Notes under the pieces: generated by a model
Databases searched by the model: none
The model's input: the letters and a program-made list of their open reading frames with translations, nothing else
What the model was told of the DNA's origin: nothing
Program-made: the position numbers and the translations under genes
Shown: piece after piece, positions 1 to 7,921 of the stretch
Layout of the letters: every line of letters begins with the position of its first letter
How positions within the stretch are numbered: position 1 is the stretch's first letter
Source of the DNA: an uncultured Bacteroidales bacterium
GTDB taxonomy: Bacteria > Bacteroidota > Bacteroidia > Bacteroidales > UBA932
Direction: 5' to 3'
DNA: 64,000 bases
Assembly: GCA_900319975.1 (NCBI GenBank)
Contig: ONQP01000001.1
Span: forward strand, 1 to 64,000

Positions 1-360
1 ATCGAAGCCGGCATACCAGCCCGCATCTATCTCGACATAATAGCCCCAGCCCTGGCGGTATCCCATTTCCCTGTCAGCAAATGCTTTGGGCAGCGGGTCG
101 CCTACCCGCAGGCCGCCGACGGTGAAAGCTTTGTCGTTAGTTTGTACATATACGATTTCCCCGTTTTTTACCCCGACCGTGTATGCGACACGGCCCTCCT
201 TGATTTGATAGGCATCGATCAGATCGTTATTGGGGACAATGACTTTCGTGTTTGTCGCGCGCGTATCCTTAAAAGAAGAATTCAAAGTCAACTGTGTCCC
301 GGGAGAGCAGGAAAGAAGAAGGATGGATAAGATGAATAATCCCAAGTTTCTATAGTTCAT
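1..360 (-). CDS. Putative lipoprotein, 3' part outside window
   Basis: An open frame of 120 codons runs from an ATG at 360 to the window edge, so the C-terminus is missing. The N-terminus is MNYRNLGLFILSILLSCSPG: one positive charge, a hydrophobic stretch and a lipobox ending in Cys17, which predicts a signal-peptidase II lipoprotein. The visible mature part has no motif I recognise; it contains short beta-rich segments (GRVAYTVGVKNGEIVYVQTN). A -7 box lies 26 nt upstream of the ATG. Function unknown. Confidence 0.7.
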   Translation of the reverse strand, partial: MNYRNLGLFILSILLLSCSPGTQLTLNSSFKDTRATNTKVIVPNNDLIDAYQIKEGRVAYTVGVKNGEIVYVQTNDKAFTVGGLRVGDPLPKAFADREMGYRQGWGYYVEIDAGWYAGFD

Positions 361-386
361 GGCGCAATCAGGATAAAGGGTCTGAA

Positions 387-394
387 CAAAGATA
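387..394 (-). promoter_or_regulatory. -7 promoter box of the lipoprotein at 1..360
   Basis: On the minus strand this reads TATCTTTG, matching the Bacteroidota -7 consensus TAnnTTTG. It sits 26 nt before the ATG at 360. I see no convincing -33 TTTG at the right distance. Confidence 0.55.
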
Positions 395-410
395 CTTAGA
401 TTCCTGGACA

Positions 411-439
411 AAAAAAAGACAAGTCCTTTCGAACTTGTC
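411..439 (-). terminator. Intrinsic terminator of tRNA-Leu(GAG)
   Basis: On the minus strand, directly after the tRNA, GACAAGT pairs with ACTTGTC around an 8-nt loop and is followed by a run of T residues. This is a classic rho-independent terminator for the tRNA transcript. Confidence 0.85.
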
Positions 440-444
440 TTTCG

Positions 445-527
445 TGCGGTAGGTGAGAGTCGAACTCACACAGGCCAATGCCCACTACCCCCTCAAAGTA
501 GCGTGTCTACCATTTCACCACTACCGC
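445..527 (-). tRNA. tRNA-Leu (anticodon GAG)
   Basis: The minus strand folds into a class II tRNA. The acceptor stem is GCGGTAG/CTACCGC with discriminator A. The anticodon stem CTACT/GGTAG carries the loop TTGAGGG, so the anticodon is GAG and it reads CUC/CUU. A long variable arm typical of Leu is present, and the T-arm is GTGAG-TTCGACT-CTCAC. CCA is not encoded. A strong promoter (543..573) and a terminator (411..439) bracket it, so it is a single-gene unit. Confidence 0.95.
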
Positions 528-542
528 AGTTGTTTGGGACTG

Positions 543-573
543 CAAAAATAGGGATATTTCTGGAATTCGCAAA
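543..573 (-). promoter_or_regulatory. Promoter of tRNA-Leu(GAG)
   Basis: On the minus strand, a -33 TTTG (570..573) is followed after exactly 19 nt by the -7 box TATTTTTG (543..550). Both match the Bacteroidota sigma factor consensus. The tRNA starts 15 nt downstream. Confidence 0.8.
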
Positions 574-582
574 AAAAATTGC

Positions 583-590
583 TAAATTTG
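583..590 (+). promoter_or_regulatory. -7 box of the hemerythrin-LuxR gene
   Basis: TAAATTTG ends 5 nt before the ATG at 596, so the transcript would start at or next to the start codon. The position also argues against any start further upstream, which would lie inside the divergent tRNA gene. Confidence 0.6.
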
Positions 591-595
591 TGTGT

Positions 596-1534
596 ATGGA
601 TAAGTTTACGAGCAACATGAAAGTTGCGCGCCTCGTCGAGGCCAACTACCGACTCCTCGGCGTACTCGCGCGCGTTGGCATAGACGGCAGTTTCGGCGAG
701 AAGACGGTCTCCGAGGTCTGTATCTCCTCGGGGCTGGATCCGGACACGATCATCCTCCTCTGCGAAGTGTACACGTTCCCGAGTTTCAAGCCGTCGATGG
801 AGTTGCTGCGCCGGTGCCACGTGGGCGACATCCTCCGCTACATGCACCAGTCGCACGACTATTACCTCAACCGGGCGATTTCCGAGATGGAGAAATCGAT
901 CACGAAACTGCTCGAACCCTGCCAGCAGAAGCAGCAGGACGTGGTGTGGAACTTCTTCCGCGGCTACAAGGTCGAGGTCAAGAACCACTTCGGCTTCGAA
1001 GAGCAGGAGGTCATCCCCTATGTCCAGGGCCTGATCATCGGGCAGACCCGGCCGGGCTTCTCGATCGACCGCTTCGAGGAGAACCACTCCAACATCGACG
1101 AGAAGCTGGGCGACTTCAAGAACCTGGTGATGAAGTCGCTGCCCGCCGTCTGCGACAACGACATCCGCCTGGACCTGCTGGTGCGCATCTACGCCCTGCA
1201 GGAGGACCTGAAATGCCACACCTACATCGAGGACCACGTCCTGGTGCCGATGGTGCGCCTGCTGGAGAATCCCCAGCGGCTCCACGAGCGCACGCACGAG
1301 CAGGACGAGGAGCCGGAGCAGCGCCTGGAGCTGTCCGACCGCGAGAAGGAGATCCTGGTGAGCGTGGCGCAGGGCCTGCTCAACAAGGAGATCGCCGACA
1401 AGCACAACATCTCCATCAACACGGTGATCACGCACCGCAAGAACATCACCCGCAAGACGGGCATCCGCACGGTGCCGGGCCTGACGGTGTATGCCATCCT
1501 CAACAACCTGATCGACATCAATTCCATCGAATAA
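596..1534 (+). CDS. Hemerythrin-domain LuxR-type regulator
   Basis: A 312-aa predicted cytoplasmic transcription factor. Residues 20-50 resemble the short ScdA/YtfE N-terminal helical motif but lack its usual cysteine. About 75-225 is a hemerythrin/HHE-like region with candidate metal ligands in YMHQSHDYY, NHFGFEEQEV, ENHSNID and CHTYIEDHV. About 247-312 is a LuxR (GerE) helix-turn-helix beginning LSDREKEIL and including NKEIADKHNISINTVITHR. The family pattern suggests DNA binding controlled by iron, O2 or NO at a di-iron site; the ligand is inferred. I chose ATG 596 because the frame further upstream runs into the tRNA and because the -7 box ends 5 nt before it. The stop overlaps the queH start (TAATG), so the two are probably translationally coupled. 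Confidence 0.88.
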   Translation: MDKFTSNMKVARLVEANYRLLGVLARVGIDGSFGEKTVSEVCISSGLDPDTIILLCEVYTFPSFKPSMELLRRCHVGDILRYMHQSHDYYLNRAISEMEKSITKLLEPCQQKQQDVVWNFFRGYKVEVKNHFGFEEQEVIPYVQGLIIGQTRPGFSIDRFEENHSNIDEKLGDFKNLVMKSLPAVCDNDIRLDLLVRIYALQEDLKCHTYIEDHVLVPMVRLLENPQRLHERTHEQDEEPEQRLELSDREKEILVSVAQGLLNKEIADKHNISINTVITHRKNITRKTGIRTVPGLTVYAILNNLIDINSIE

Positions 1535-2229
1535 TGACGGTCGAAGCGCCGGGCGGCGCCCGGGACATCCTGCTGCACGCGTGTTGCGCGCCTTGTTCCG
1601 GAGCGGTGCTCGAATGTCTCCGGGACAGCGGCATCCGGCCGGTCGTCTTCTTCAGCAATTCGAATATCGCTCCGCGCGAGGAATACGAACTGCGCCTGTC
1701 GGAGCTGCGCCGCTACGGCGAAGTGATGGGCGTGGAGGTCGTGGCCGACGAATATGACCACGACGCCTGGCTGGCGGCGGTCCGCGGGCTCGAGCGCGAG
1801 CCGGAGCGGGGCGCCCGCTGCGCGGCCTGCTTCCGCTTCCGCCTGGCGCGCGCCGCCCGCTACGCCGCCTCCCGCGGCCTCTCCGTCGTCGCCACCACCC
1901 TCGCCTCCTCCCGCTGGAAAGACCTCGACCAGGTCAACGCCGCCGGACTTGACGCGTGCGGCAGGGTCGACCCCTGCAAAACCGTGGCCGCCCGTGGCCT
2001 CGTGAACGGGGGGGACCCAACCGTCAGGTTGGGGGGGATGAGCGCGAAGCGCGAAGTTTTGCAGGGGTCGAGCCCTGCCGCCGCGGAGGTAGTATTCTGG
2101 GCGCAGAACTGGCGGAAGGGCGGACTGCAGCCACGGCGCAACGAGATCATCCGCGAACAGGGATTCTACAACCAGACCTGGTGCGGCTGCGAATTTTCGA
2201 AACGACAACTAACCACCAAAAACCAATAG
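1534..2229 (+). CDS. queH: Epoxyqueuosine reductase QueH with in-frame repeat insertion
   Basis: 231 aa, QueH (DUF208) family, which reduces epoxyqueuosine to queuosine in the tRNA wobble position using Fe-S chemistry. Family signatures are LLHACCAPCSGAV near the N-terminus, SNSNIAPREEY, CAACFRFRL, TTLASSRWKDLDQVN, and the C-terminal FYNQTWCGCEFS with the CGC cysteines. Oddly, between LDQVNAAG and VFWAQNWRKGGLQ there are about 45 residues, rich in Gly, Arg and Ser, that other Bacteroidales QueH proteins do not have. They are encoded by the palindromic repeat at 1959..2080, and the frame stays open through it. The start ATG overlaps the upstream stop. Function is probably retained because all cysteine motifs are intact. 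Confidence 0.9.
   Translation: MTVEAPGGARDILLHACCAPCSGAVLECLRDSGIRPVVFFSNSNIAPREEYELRLSELRRYGEVMGVEVVADEYDHDAWLAAVRGLEREPERGARCAACFRFRLARAARYAASRGLSVVATTLASSRWKDLDQVNAAGLDACGRVDPCKTVAARGLVNGGDPTVRLGGMSAKREVLQGSSPAAAEVVFWAQNWRKGGLQPRRNEIIREQGFYNQTWCGCEFSKRQLTTKNQ
1959..2080 (+). repeat. Palindromic repeat element, copy A, inside queH
   Basis: Ends are inverted repeats of 24 nt: CGGCAGGGTCGACCCCTGCA at the left and its near-perfect reverse complement at the right (one extra base). Between them is a core beginning CGTGGCCGCCCGTGGCCTCG, then GTGAACGGG, a small CCAACC/GGTTGG-type hairpin, then GGATGAGCG. The same core occurs, inverted, at 50147..50263. No coding capacity for a transposase, so it is a non-autonomous or structural repeat. 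Its insertion keeps the queH frame open. Confidence 0.8.
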
Positions 2230-2232
2230 GGT

Positions 2233-2409
2233 ATGTTATCTACAGTCATTTACATCCTGGGTATCGTCGCCGCTATTTGGTGCGTGCTCGACATCTTCAA
2301 GTCCAACAAGCTGGAGCCTCTCTACAAGGTCCTTCTCTCCATCGCGGTCCTGGCCTTCAGCTGGGTCGGCTTCGCGGTCTACTACTTCCTGATCCGCAAG
2401 AAACTCTAA
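2233..2409 (+). CDS. Small two-helix membrane protein (PLDc_N-like)
   Basis: 58 aa starting MLSTVIYILGIVAAIWCVLD, 3 nt after the queH stop. It has two hydrophobic segments (about 3-16 and 33-52) with a short polar loop FKSNKLEPLYK and a basic C-terminus IRKKL. The pattern, with W-x-V-x-D-I near the end of helix 1 and K-hydrophobic-W-x2-F-Y in helix 2, matches the small PLDc_N-type membrane proteins seen in Bacteroidota. Role unknown; probably in the regulator-queH transcript. Its stop overlaps, on the opposite strand, the stop of the Cys-rich protein at 2406. Confidence 0.75.
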   Translation: MLSTVIYILGIVAAIWCVLDIFKSNKLEPLYKVLLSIAVLAFSWVGFAVYYFLIRKKL

Positions 2410-2579
2410 AGGGACTTGTCCTTACAGAAAGGACAGCTCTCCCCGCCACTGCAACCGCTGCAGCCTGACGTCCCGCAGCTGCCGCAACCGCCCACCCTTC
2501 CGGCGCGCACGAAAGTACGCACCGCGAAGAACAGCGCCACGGCCACAAGCAACAGGATGATCAGGCTGGGGAGATTCAT
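2406..2579 (-). CDS. FeoB-associated Cys-rich membrane protein
   Basis: 57 aa: an N-terminal membrane helix MNLPSLIILLLVAVALFFAV followed by a Cys-rich tail GGCGSCGTSGCSGCSGG and CPFC. This is the small FeoB_associated protein that follows feoB in many anaerobes and is thought to help ferrous iron transport, perhaps by binding iron or stabilising FeoB. It lies 16 nt after the feoB stop. I chose ATG 2579 because a longer frame to 2657 would overlap feoB and place Trp-rich residues before the membrane helix. Confidence 0.88.
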   Translation of the reverse strand: MNLPSLIILLLVAVALFFAVRTFVRAGRVGGCGSCGTSGCSGCSGGESCPFCKDKSL

Positions 2580-2595
2580 ATCACAACTATAGACT

Positions 2596-4944
2596 TTATC
2601 CGATAAAAATACCTGCCACCAGATACGCCAGCCAGGCAACCACCCAGGCCACGGCACACTGGAACAGCACCATGATGCACGCCCACTTGCCGCCGAGCTC
2701 GCGCTTCACCGCGGCGATGGCGGCCACGCACGGCGTGTAGAGCAGACAGAAGGCCAGCATCGGGATGGCGGTCAGCACCGTCATCGAGGCCGTTACGTCC
2801 AGCACCTCCATCGTCGCCACGACGCTCTCCTTCGCCAGGAAACCCGTCACCAGCGACGTCACGATGCGCCAGTCGCCCAGCCCGAGCGGGCTGAAGACCG
2901 GGGCGATCAGGCCGGCGATGCTCGCCAGCATGCTACCCTCGGGATCCACCAGCTGCAGGCGCCAGTTGAAACTCTGCAGGATCCAGATCACGACCGAAGC
3001 CACGAAAATCACGGTGAAAGCCCGCTGCAGGAAGTCCTTGGTCTTGTCCCAGAGCAGGTGTCCCACATTCTTCGCGCCCGGCATCCGGTAGTTCGGCAGC
3101 TCCATCACGAACGGTGCCGCCTCGCCCTTCTTCGGCGACAGCTTGGACACCAGCGCGATCAGCACGCCCACCAGGATGGCCGACAGATACAGGATCACCA
3201 GCACCAGGCCGCCGTGGCCCGGGAAGAAAGCGCTCGTGAAGAAAGCATAGATCGGAATCTTGGCCGAGCAGCTCATATAAGGTGTCAACAGGATCGTCAT
3301 CTTGCGGTCGCGCGACGAAGGCAGGGTGCGCGTGGCCATCACGGCCGGCACGCTGCAGCCGAAGCCGATCAGCAGCGGCACGATGCTCCGGCCGCTGAGG
3401 CCGATCTTGCGCAGCAGCTTGTCGGTCACGAACGCGACGCGCGCCATATAGCCGCTGTCCTCCAGCATCGACAGGAAGAAGAACAGGATGATGATGATCG
3501 GCACGAAGCTGACCACCGTGCCCACGCCGCCGAACACGCCGTCCACGACGAGCGAACGCACGGCGTCGCTCACGCTCCAGCGCTCCATCGCGCCGTCCAG
3601 CACGCCCGCGAGCCACTGGATCCCCTGATCCAGCAGGTCCTGCAGGGGTGCGCCCAGCACGTCGATCGACAGGTAAATCACCAGGGACATCACCAGGGCG
3701 AAGATGGGAATGGCCGTCCAGCGGCCCGTCAGGACCTTGTCGATCCGGCGGCTGCGGCGGTATTCCTTGCTCTCGTGCGGCTTGACCACCGTCTGCGCCG
3801 TAAGCTTGCGGATGAAGGAGAAACGCATGTCGGCCATGGCCGCGTTGCGGTCCAGGCCGCGCTCCTGCTCCATCTGCACGATGATGTGCTCCACCATCTC
3901 CTTCTCGTTCTGCTGCAGGCCCAGCGCCTTCTCGATCGCGGCGTCGCCCTCCACGAGGCGGCTGGCCGCGAAACGCACCGGGATGCCCGCGCGCTCGGCG
4001 TGGTCCTCGATCAGGTGCATCACGCCGTGCAGGCAGCGGTGCACCGCGCCGCCGTGGTCGTTCTTGTCGCAGAAGTCCTGGCGGGCGGGCTTCTCCTGGA
4101 AGCGGGCCACGTGCACCGCGTGCTCCACGAGCTCCTCGATGCCTTCGTTCTTGGCAGCCGAGATCGGCACGACCGGCAGGCCGAGAATCTCCTCCATCTG
4201 GTTGACGCGGATGGTGCCGCCATTGTTGCGGACTTCGTCCATCATATTGAGCGCGAGCACCATCGGCCTGTCCAGCTCCATCAGCTGCATCGTCAGGTAA
4301 AGGTTGCGCTCGATGTTGCCGGCATCCACGATGTTGATGATGCCGCAGGGATTCTCGTTGAGGATGAATTCGCGCGAGACGATCTCCTCGGAGGTATAGG
4401 GCGACAGCGAATAGATGCCCGGGAGGTCCGTCACGAGCGTGTCGGCGTGTCCCCGGATCTGGCCGTCCTTGCGGTCCACCGTCACGCCGGGGAAGTTGCC
4501 GACGTGCTGGTTGGAACCGGTCAGCTGGTTGAAGAGCGTCGTCTTGCCGCAGTTCTGGTTGCCCGCGAGGGCGAACGTGAGCGTGGTCCCGGCCGGGAGC
4601 GGGCTCTCCTGCTTCTTGTCATGGAACTTGCCGGTCTCGCCGAAGCCCGGGTGGGCGACCGGATTGACGGAGCGGACCGACGTGTCGTCGGCAAGGGTGG
4701 CCACCGGTTCGTCCAGGCCGTCCGTCTGCGCGACGGTGATCTTGGCGGCATCCGCCAGGCGGAGCGTAAGCGCGTATCCGTTGATGCGCAATTCCATCGG
4801 GTCGCCGAGCGGCGCGTATTTGATCAGCTTGACCTGCGCGCCGGGGATCAGGCCCATATCCAGGAAATGCTGGCGCAGGGCGCCCTTGCCCCCTACCGCC
4901 AGAATGACGGCATGTCCGCCTACAGGTAATTCTCGAAGTGTCAT
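2596..4944 (-). CDS. feoB: Ferrous iron transporter FeoA-FeoB fusion
   Basis: 782 aa. Residues 1-75 form a FeoA SH3-like domain (RQHFLDMGLIPGAQV). A linker of about 50 residues leads to the FeoB GTPase: G1 GNQNCGKTT (about 128-136), switch region NFPGVTVDRK, G3 DLPG, G4 NMMD, G5 SAAKNEG. The C-terminal half is the membrane pore with two gate regions, including GFGCSVPAVMATRTL and YTPCVAAI. It imports Fe2+ across the inner membrane, gated by GTP hydrolysis. The fusion of FeoA to FeoB is usual in Bacteroidota. It is first in a two-gene unit with the Cys-rich protein. The -7 match upstream (CAACTTTG) is imperfect. Confidence 0.97.
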   Translation of the reverse strand: MTLRELPVGGHAVILAVGGKGALRQHFLDMGLIPGAQVKLIKYAPLGDPMELRINGYALTLRLADAAKITVAQTDGLDEPVATLADDTSVRSVNPVAHPGFGETGKFHDKKQESPLPAGTTLTFALAGNQNCGKTTLFNQLTGSNQHVGNFPGVTVDRKDGQIRGHADTLVTDLPGIYSLSPYTSEEIVSREFILNENPCGIINIVDAGNIERNLYLTMQLMELDRPMVLALNMMDEVRNNGGTIRVNQMEEILGLPVVPISAAKNEGIEELVEHAVHVARFQEKPARQDFCDKNDHGGAVHRCLHGVMHLIEDHAERAGIPVRFAASRLVEGDAAIEKALGLQQNEKEMVEHIIVQMEQERGLDRNAAMADMRFSFIRKLTAQTVVKPHESKEYRRSRRIDKVLTGRWTAIPIFALVMSLVIYLSIDVLGAPLQDLLDQGIQWLAGVLDGAMERWSVSDAVRSLVVDGVFGGVGTVVSFVPIIIILFFFLSMLEDSGYMARVAFVTDKLLRKIGLSGRSIVPLLIGFGCSVPAVMATRTLPSSRDRKMTILLTPYMSCSAKIPIYAFFTSAFFPGHGGLVLVILYLSAILVGVLIALVSKLSPKKGEAAPFVMELPNYRMPGAKNVGHLLWDKTKDFLQRAFTVIFVASVVIWILQSFNWRLQLVDPEGSMLASIAGLIAPVFSPLGLGDWRIVTSLVTGFLAKESVVATMEVLDVTASMTVLTAIPMLAFCLLYTPCVAAIAAVKRELGGKWACIMVLFQCAVAWVVAWLAYLVAGIFIG

Positions 4945-5013
4945 CTAACTCTCATTAACCAACCTGCAAAGTTGGTACGCGCGCGCGAAATGCGCAATCC
5001 CAATTTATGGGGA

Positions 5014-5889
5014 TTATTCAGACAGGAAAGCGCCCTTCTGCAGGGAGGCTTCGCGGCAGGCCTTCAGTTCCGGGAGGCGGGTGCGCAGCTCGTGGATGAA
5101 GCGCCAGGGCACGAAGGAATGGTTCTTGAACCCCATCCCGATCAGCTCCAGCACCTCGCGGAAACGCATCCAGCCGAAGCTGCGGTTCGGGTCGCTGACC
5201 TTGACGACCGCGGCGATGCACTTGAGCTCCAGCCGCTTGTCGCGGGACATATACCGGCTAGACCGGTCGTGGACGGCGCGCGACTCCGGCACCACGCCGC
5301 AGTGCAGGCCGTGGTAGTGCAGGCGGTCGATCCAGTTGTCGTCCTCGCCATACTGCTTGAAGGCGGGCGAGAAACCGCCCACGGTCTCGATGGCCTCGCG
5401 GCTCACGAGCCAGTGCGCGGCCATCACGAAAGGCACCTCGACGACCATCGTCTTGCTGTAGTGCCGGCGCAGCGCGGCGTCGATGTACGGCCCGCACTTG
5501 ATGTTGAAGCGGTGGTCGCGCCGCCCATAGGCGCCCAGCTGCATCGGGCTCAGGATCCCCCAGCCCGGCTTGTAGGCCTCCACGAGCCGCCAGACCGTGT
5601 CATGCTCCAGCCAGGCGTCCTGGTTGAGCAGGTAGGCGAAATCGTAGCCCTCGTCGAGGACGATGCGCAGCCCGATGTTGTTGGCGGCGCCGAAGCCCAG
5701 GTTTTCGCCCGTCTCGATGATGCGCACGTCCGGATAGTCCGCGCGGATCATCGGAAGCGTCTCGTCCGTAGAGCCGTTGTCGACCACGAGCACATCCACC
5801 GGGACCGAAGAACAGGCCAGGCTCCGGAAGCATTTCTTGACCCATTTCTGGGCATTGTAGGTGACGACGATGACGAGAATCTTAGGCAT
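5014..5889 (-). CDS. Family 2 glycosyltransferase
   Basis: 291 aa with a GT-A fold: ILVIVVTYN at the N-terminus, VDVLVVDNGSTDETL for nucleotide binding, NLGFGAANNIGL, and LLNQDAW in place of the DxD metal site. The middle (VMAAHWLVSREAIETVGGF) matches the acceptor side of rhamnosyl/galactosyl GT2 enzymes. No membrane segment, so probably cytosolic and acting on lipid-linked sugar. The start overlaps the upstream GT2 gene by 8 nt, so both are one operon. Likely builds a surface polysaccharide; sugar and acceptor unknown. Confidence 0.9.
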   Translation of the reverse strand: MPKILVIVVTYNAQKWVKKCFRSLACSSVPVDVLVVDNGSTDETLPMIRADYPDVRIIETGENLGFGAANNIGLRIVLDEGYDFAYLLNQDAWLEHDTVWRLVEAYKPGWGILSPMQLGAYGRRDHRFNIKCGPYIDAALRRHYSKTMVVEVPFVMAAHWLVSREAIETVGGFSPAFKQYGEDDNWIDRLHYHGLHCGVVPESRAVHDRSSRYMSRDKRLELKCIAAVVKVSDPNRSFGWMRFREVLELIGMGFKNHSFVPWRFIHELRTRLPELKACREASLQKGAFLSE

Positions 5890-6832
5890 GGAAGTACTTG
5901 ATGAAAAGCTGTTTCGGAGTCAGCCGGGTGAAGATGCTGCGGGTTATGTTGCGGTAGGTCTCCCAGGCGATGCGGTCCGCCTCCGAACGGGTGGAGCGCA
6001 TCCGGATGGACGCCTTGGCGCGCTTGGCGCTCTCGGCGAGCCAGACCGGCAGGGCAAGCAGGAAATACTTGACGCGGGACCCGCCGCTGAAGAAGAGCAG
6101 CGAGCCGCGGACGGCCGCCGGACGGACGGCCGGGGAAATGCGCGTGGCGGTGGTGCGCCACTTGTGCGTGATGCAGGCGGCGCGGTCCACATAGACGCCG
6201 TAGCCCCTGCTCCGCGCGAGCGTGGAGAGGGCGATGTCCTCCGGCGTGAAGAAATAGGTCTCGTCAAACCAGCCCAGCTCCCGGAAGACATCGGTCTTGA
6301 TCAGGAAGGCGGCGCCGGTGATGTTGGACGTGCGGAAGACCTCGCCGAAGAGCGGGGTCTTGCCGGCCGTGTCGTCGACGGGCTCGCGGTGCAGGTGCCA
6401 CTGCTGCAGCACGTAATAGCGCGCCGGATAAGGCGGGCGGCCACAGAGCTGCAGGGAGCCGTCGGCGTTGAGCAGCCGGGGGCTGACGATCGCGGCGTCC
6501 TGCGGCAGGCGCTCCAGGTCTGCGACCAGTGCGCCGACGAGGTCTTCGCGGATCTCCGTGTCGTCGTTGACCACGAAGCAATAGCGCCCGCGGGCCTTGC
6601 GCAAGGCCAGGTTGTTGTTTTCGGAGAAACCGCGGATCTCGTTGCTCTCGATCCAATGGACCCAGGGGAAGTCCGCGATCGCCTTCGCAAGATTCTGGGG
6701 AGTGAAGCGATACGCCACCACGAAGGTCTCGCTGGGCACGCTCGTATGGGCCTGCAGGCCCTTCAGACAAGGGTACAGGTTGTCCAGGCGATTCATACAG
6801 ACGATGACAATGCTGACCAGCGGGGAATCCAT
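5882..6832 (-). CDS. Family 2 glycosyltransferase
   Basis: 316 aa GT2. VSIVIVCMNRLDNL starts the Rossmann-like part, RGFSENNNLALRKARG precedes VVNDDTEI (metal-binding acidic motif), and FDETYFFTPEDIALSTLARSRG carries the acceptor/base region typical of rhamnosyltransferase-like GT2 proteins. First gene of a two-gene glycosyltransferase operon; a -7 box TATATTTG ends only 4 nt before the ATG. Donor and acceptor cannot be told from sequence. Confidence 0.9.
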   Translation of the reverse strand: MDSPLVSIVIVCMNRLDNLYPCLKGLQAHTSVPSETFVVAYRFTPQNLAKAIADFPWVHWIESNEIRGFSENNNLALRKARGRYCFVVNDDTEIREDLVGALVADLERLPQDAAIVSPRLLNADGSLQLCGRPPYPARYYVLQQWHLHREPVDDTAGKTPLFGEVFRTSNITGAAFLIKTDVFRELGWFDETYFFTPEDIALSTLARSRGYGVYVDRAACITHKWRTTATRISPAVRPAAVRGSLLFFSGGSRVKYFLLALPVWLAESAKRAKASIRMRSTRSEADRIAWETYRNITRSIFTRLTPKQLFIKYFHA

Positions 6833-6836
6833 ATTA

Positions 6837-6844
6837 CAAATATA
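6837..6844 (-). promoter_or_regulatory. -7 box of the glycosyltransferase operon
   Basis: Reads TATATTTG on the minus strand and ends 4 nt before the ATG at 6832. It partly overlaps the T-tract of the rimM terminator immediately upstream. Confidence 0.6.
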
Positions 6845-6871
6845 AAAAAAAGACGGCTAGAGCAAGCCGTC
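6843..6871 (-). terminator. Intrinsic terminator of rpsP-rimM
   Basis: On the minus strand GACGGCT-TGCTCT-AGCCGTC is followed by eight T. The stem includes the rimM stop codon, so the terminator is embedded in the gene end and its T-run reaches into the next promoter. Confidence 0.85.
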
Positions 6872-7321
6872 CGGAAGGTCAAGATCCAGAATTTGTCTGT
6901 CCGGATCCGCCGAGCGGATCAAGTCGGGATGCAGGGGGACGAGCGTCTCCCCGACATAGATGCAGAGGTTGCCGGGAATGGGCTCCGTACCGGTCACGAC
7001 CCCCACCCGCTCTCCGCGGTTGAGCAGGGTCCAGCCGGTGAAATCCATCTCCTCTTCCTCCTCCCATTCACCCTCGATATAGACGGCGCGGCCAACCACC
7101 TCCTCGGCGTCCTCCAGGGACGTGATGTCGTTGAGATGGACGATGGCCTTGGAGCTGCCGCGCTGCTGGAGATCCTGGATAAAAAAGGGAACCGGCAGTC
7201 CATCAAATTCGATGAACACCGGTTCCTGAAGGTCAATCTGTCCGACCTCGATGTCGCGCACTCCGATCAGGAGGCCTCCATCGGTGCCGTTGGATTTAAG
7301 GATCTTGGCGATCTGGAGCAT
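6857..7321 (-). CDS. rimM: 16S rRNA processing protein RimM
   Basis: 154 aa. N-terminal RimM beta-barrel (KILKSNGTDGGLLIG ... VFIEFDGLPVPFFI ... DITSLEDAEEVVGRAVYI) and a C-terminal PRC-barrel (TGWTLLNRGERVGVV ... LVPLHPDLI). It binds S19 and assists maturation of the 30S head. The ATG overlaps the rpsP stop by one base (TAATG), the standard rpsP-rimM pairing. Length is slightly below the usual 165-175 aa. Confidence 0.93.
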   Translation of the reverse strand: MLQIAKILKSNGTDGGLLIGVRDIEVGQIDLQEPVFIEFDGLPVPFFIQDLQQRGSSKAIVHLNDITSLEDAEEVVGRAVYIEGEWEEEEEMDFTGWTLLNRGERVGVVTGTEPIPGNLCIYVGETLVPLHPDLIRSADPDRQILDLDLPDGLL

Positions 7322-7884
7322 TATGCCTCGGCAGGAGCCTCTGCAGCAGCTTCCTCGACCGGAGCCTCGGCGGCCTCTTCGGCAGCGGCGGCCTCAGCGG
7401 CCTCAGCAGCCTTCTGGGCAGCGGCCTCGGCGGCCTTCTTGGCGATAGCCTCGGCGCGGGCCTCGTTGACCTTGGTCTCCTCAGCCTTGGCAGCCTTGCG
7501 GGCCTCGATGGCGGCATTCTTGATGCCGGTCTTCTTGGCCTCGACCTTGGCGTCCCGCTGGGCCTTCCAGTCGTTCCACTTCTTGTCAGCCGCCTCCTGG
7601 GTGAGGGCACCCTTGGCGACACCGCCGTCGAGGTGGTGGCGCAGCATCACACCCTCGTAGGAGAGGATGCGGCGGGCGGTGAGGGTCGGTTCGGCACCCA
7701 CCTTCAGCCATGCGAGAGCACGCTCAGAATTGAGGATGATCGTAGCAGGGTTGGTGTTGGGGTTGTAGGAGCCGAGTTGCTCGATGAAACGACCATCGCG
7801 CGGGGAGCGCGAGTCAGCCACAACAATGTGGAAGAATGCGAAATTCTTCTTACCGTGGCGCTGTAAACGAATCTTAACAGCCAT
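7321..7884 (-). CDS. rpsP: 30S ribosomal protein S16
   Basis: 187 aa. Residues 1-80 are the conserved S16 core ([20 protein letters not shown] ... [16 protein letters not shown] ... [14 protein letters not shown]). After it comes a 100-residue tail rich in Ala, Glu and Lys, probably a charged helix, as in other Bacteroidota S16 proteins. It is the first gene of rpsP-rimM, with its own promoter and a leader of about 55 nt carrying a hairpin. Confidence 0.96.
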   Translation of the reverse strand: MAVKIRLQRHGKKNFAFFHIVVADSRSPRDGRFIEQLGSYNPNTNPATIILNSERALAWLKVGAEPTLTARRILSYEGVMLRHHLDGGVAKGALTQEAADKKWNDWKAQRDAKVEAKKTGIKNAAIEARKAAKAEETKVNEARAEAIAKKAAEAAAQKAAEAAEAAAAEEAAEAPVEEAAAEAPAEA

Positions 7885-7921
7885 TGTGAATCTGTTGTTT
7901 TAAATAATTAAACCTAAATGC

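Noticed and set aside
503..595. Upstream extension of the hemerythrin-LuxR frame to an earlier start
   Set aside because: It would run through the tRNA-Leu(GAG) gene and the promoters; the -7 box at 583 supports ATG 596.
4996..5015. Hairpin AATCCC/GGGATT at the end of the glycosyltransferase operon as terminator
   Set aside because: No T-run follows it on the minus strand, so termination is not supported.
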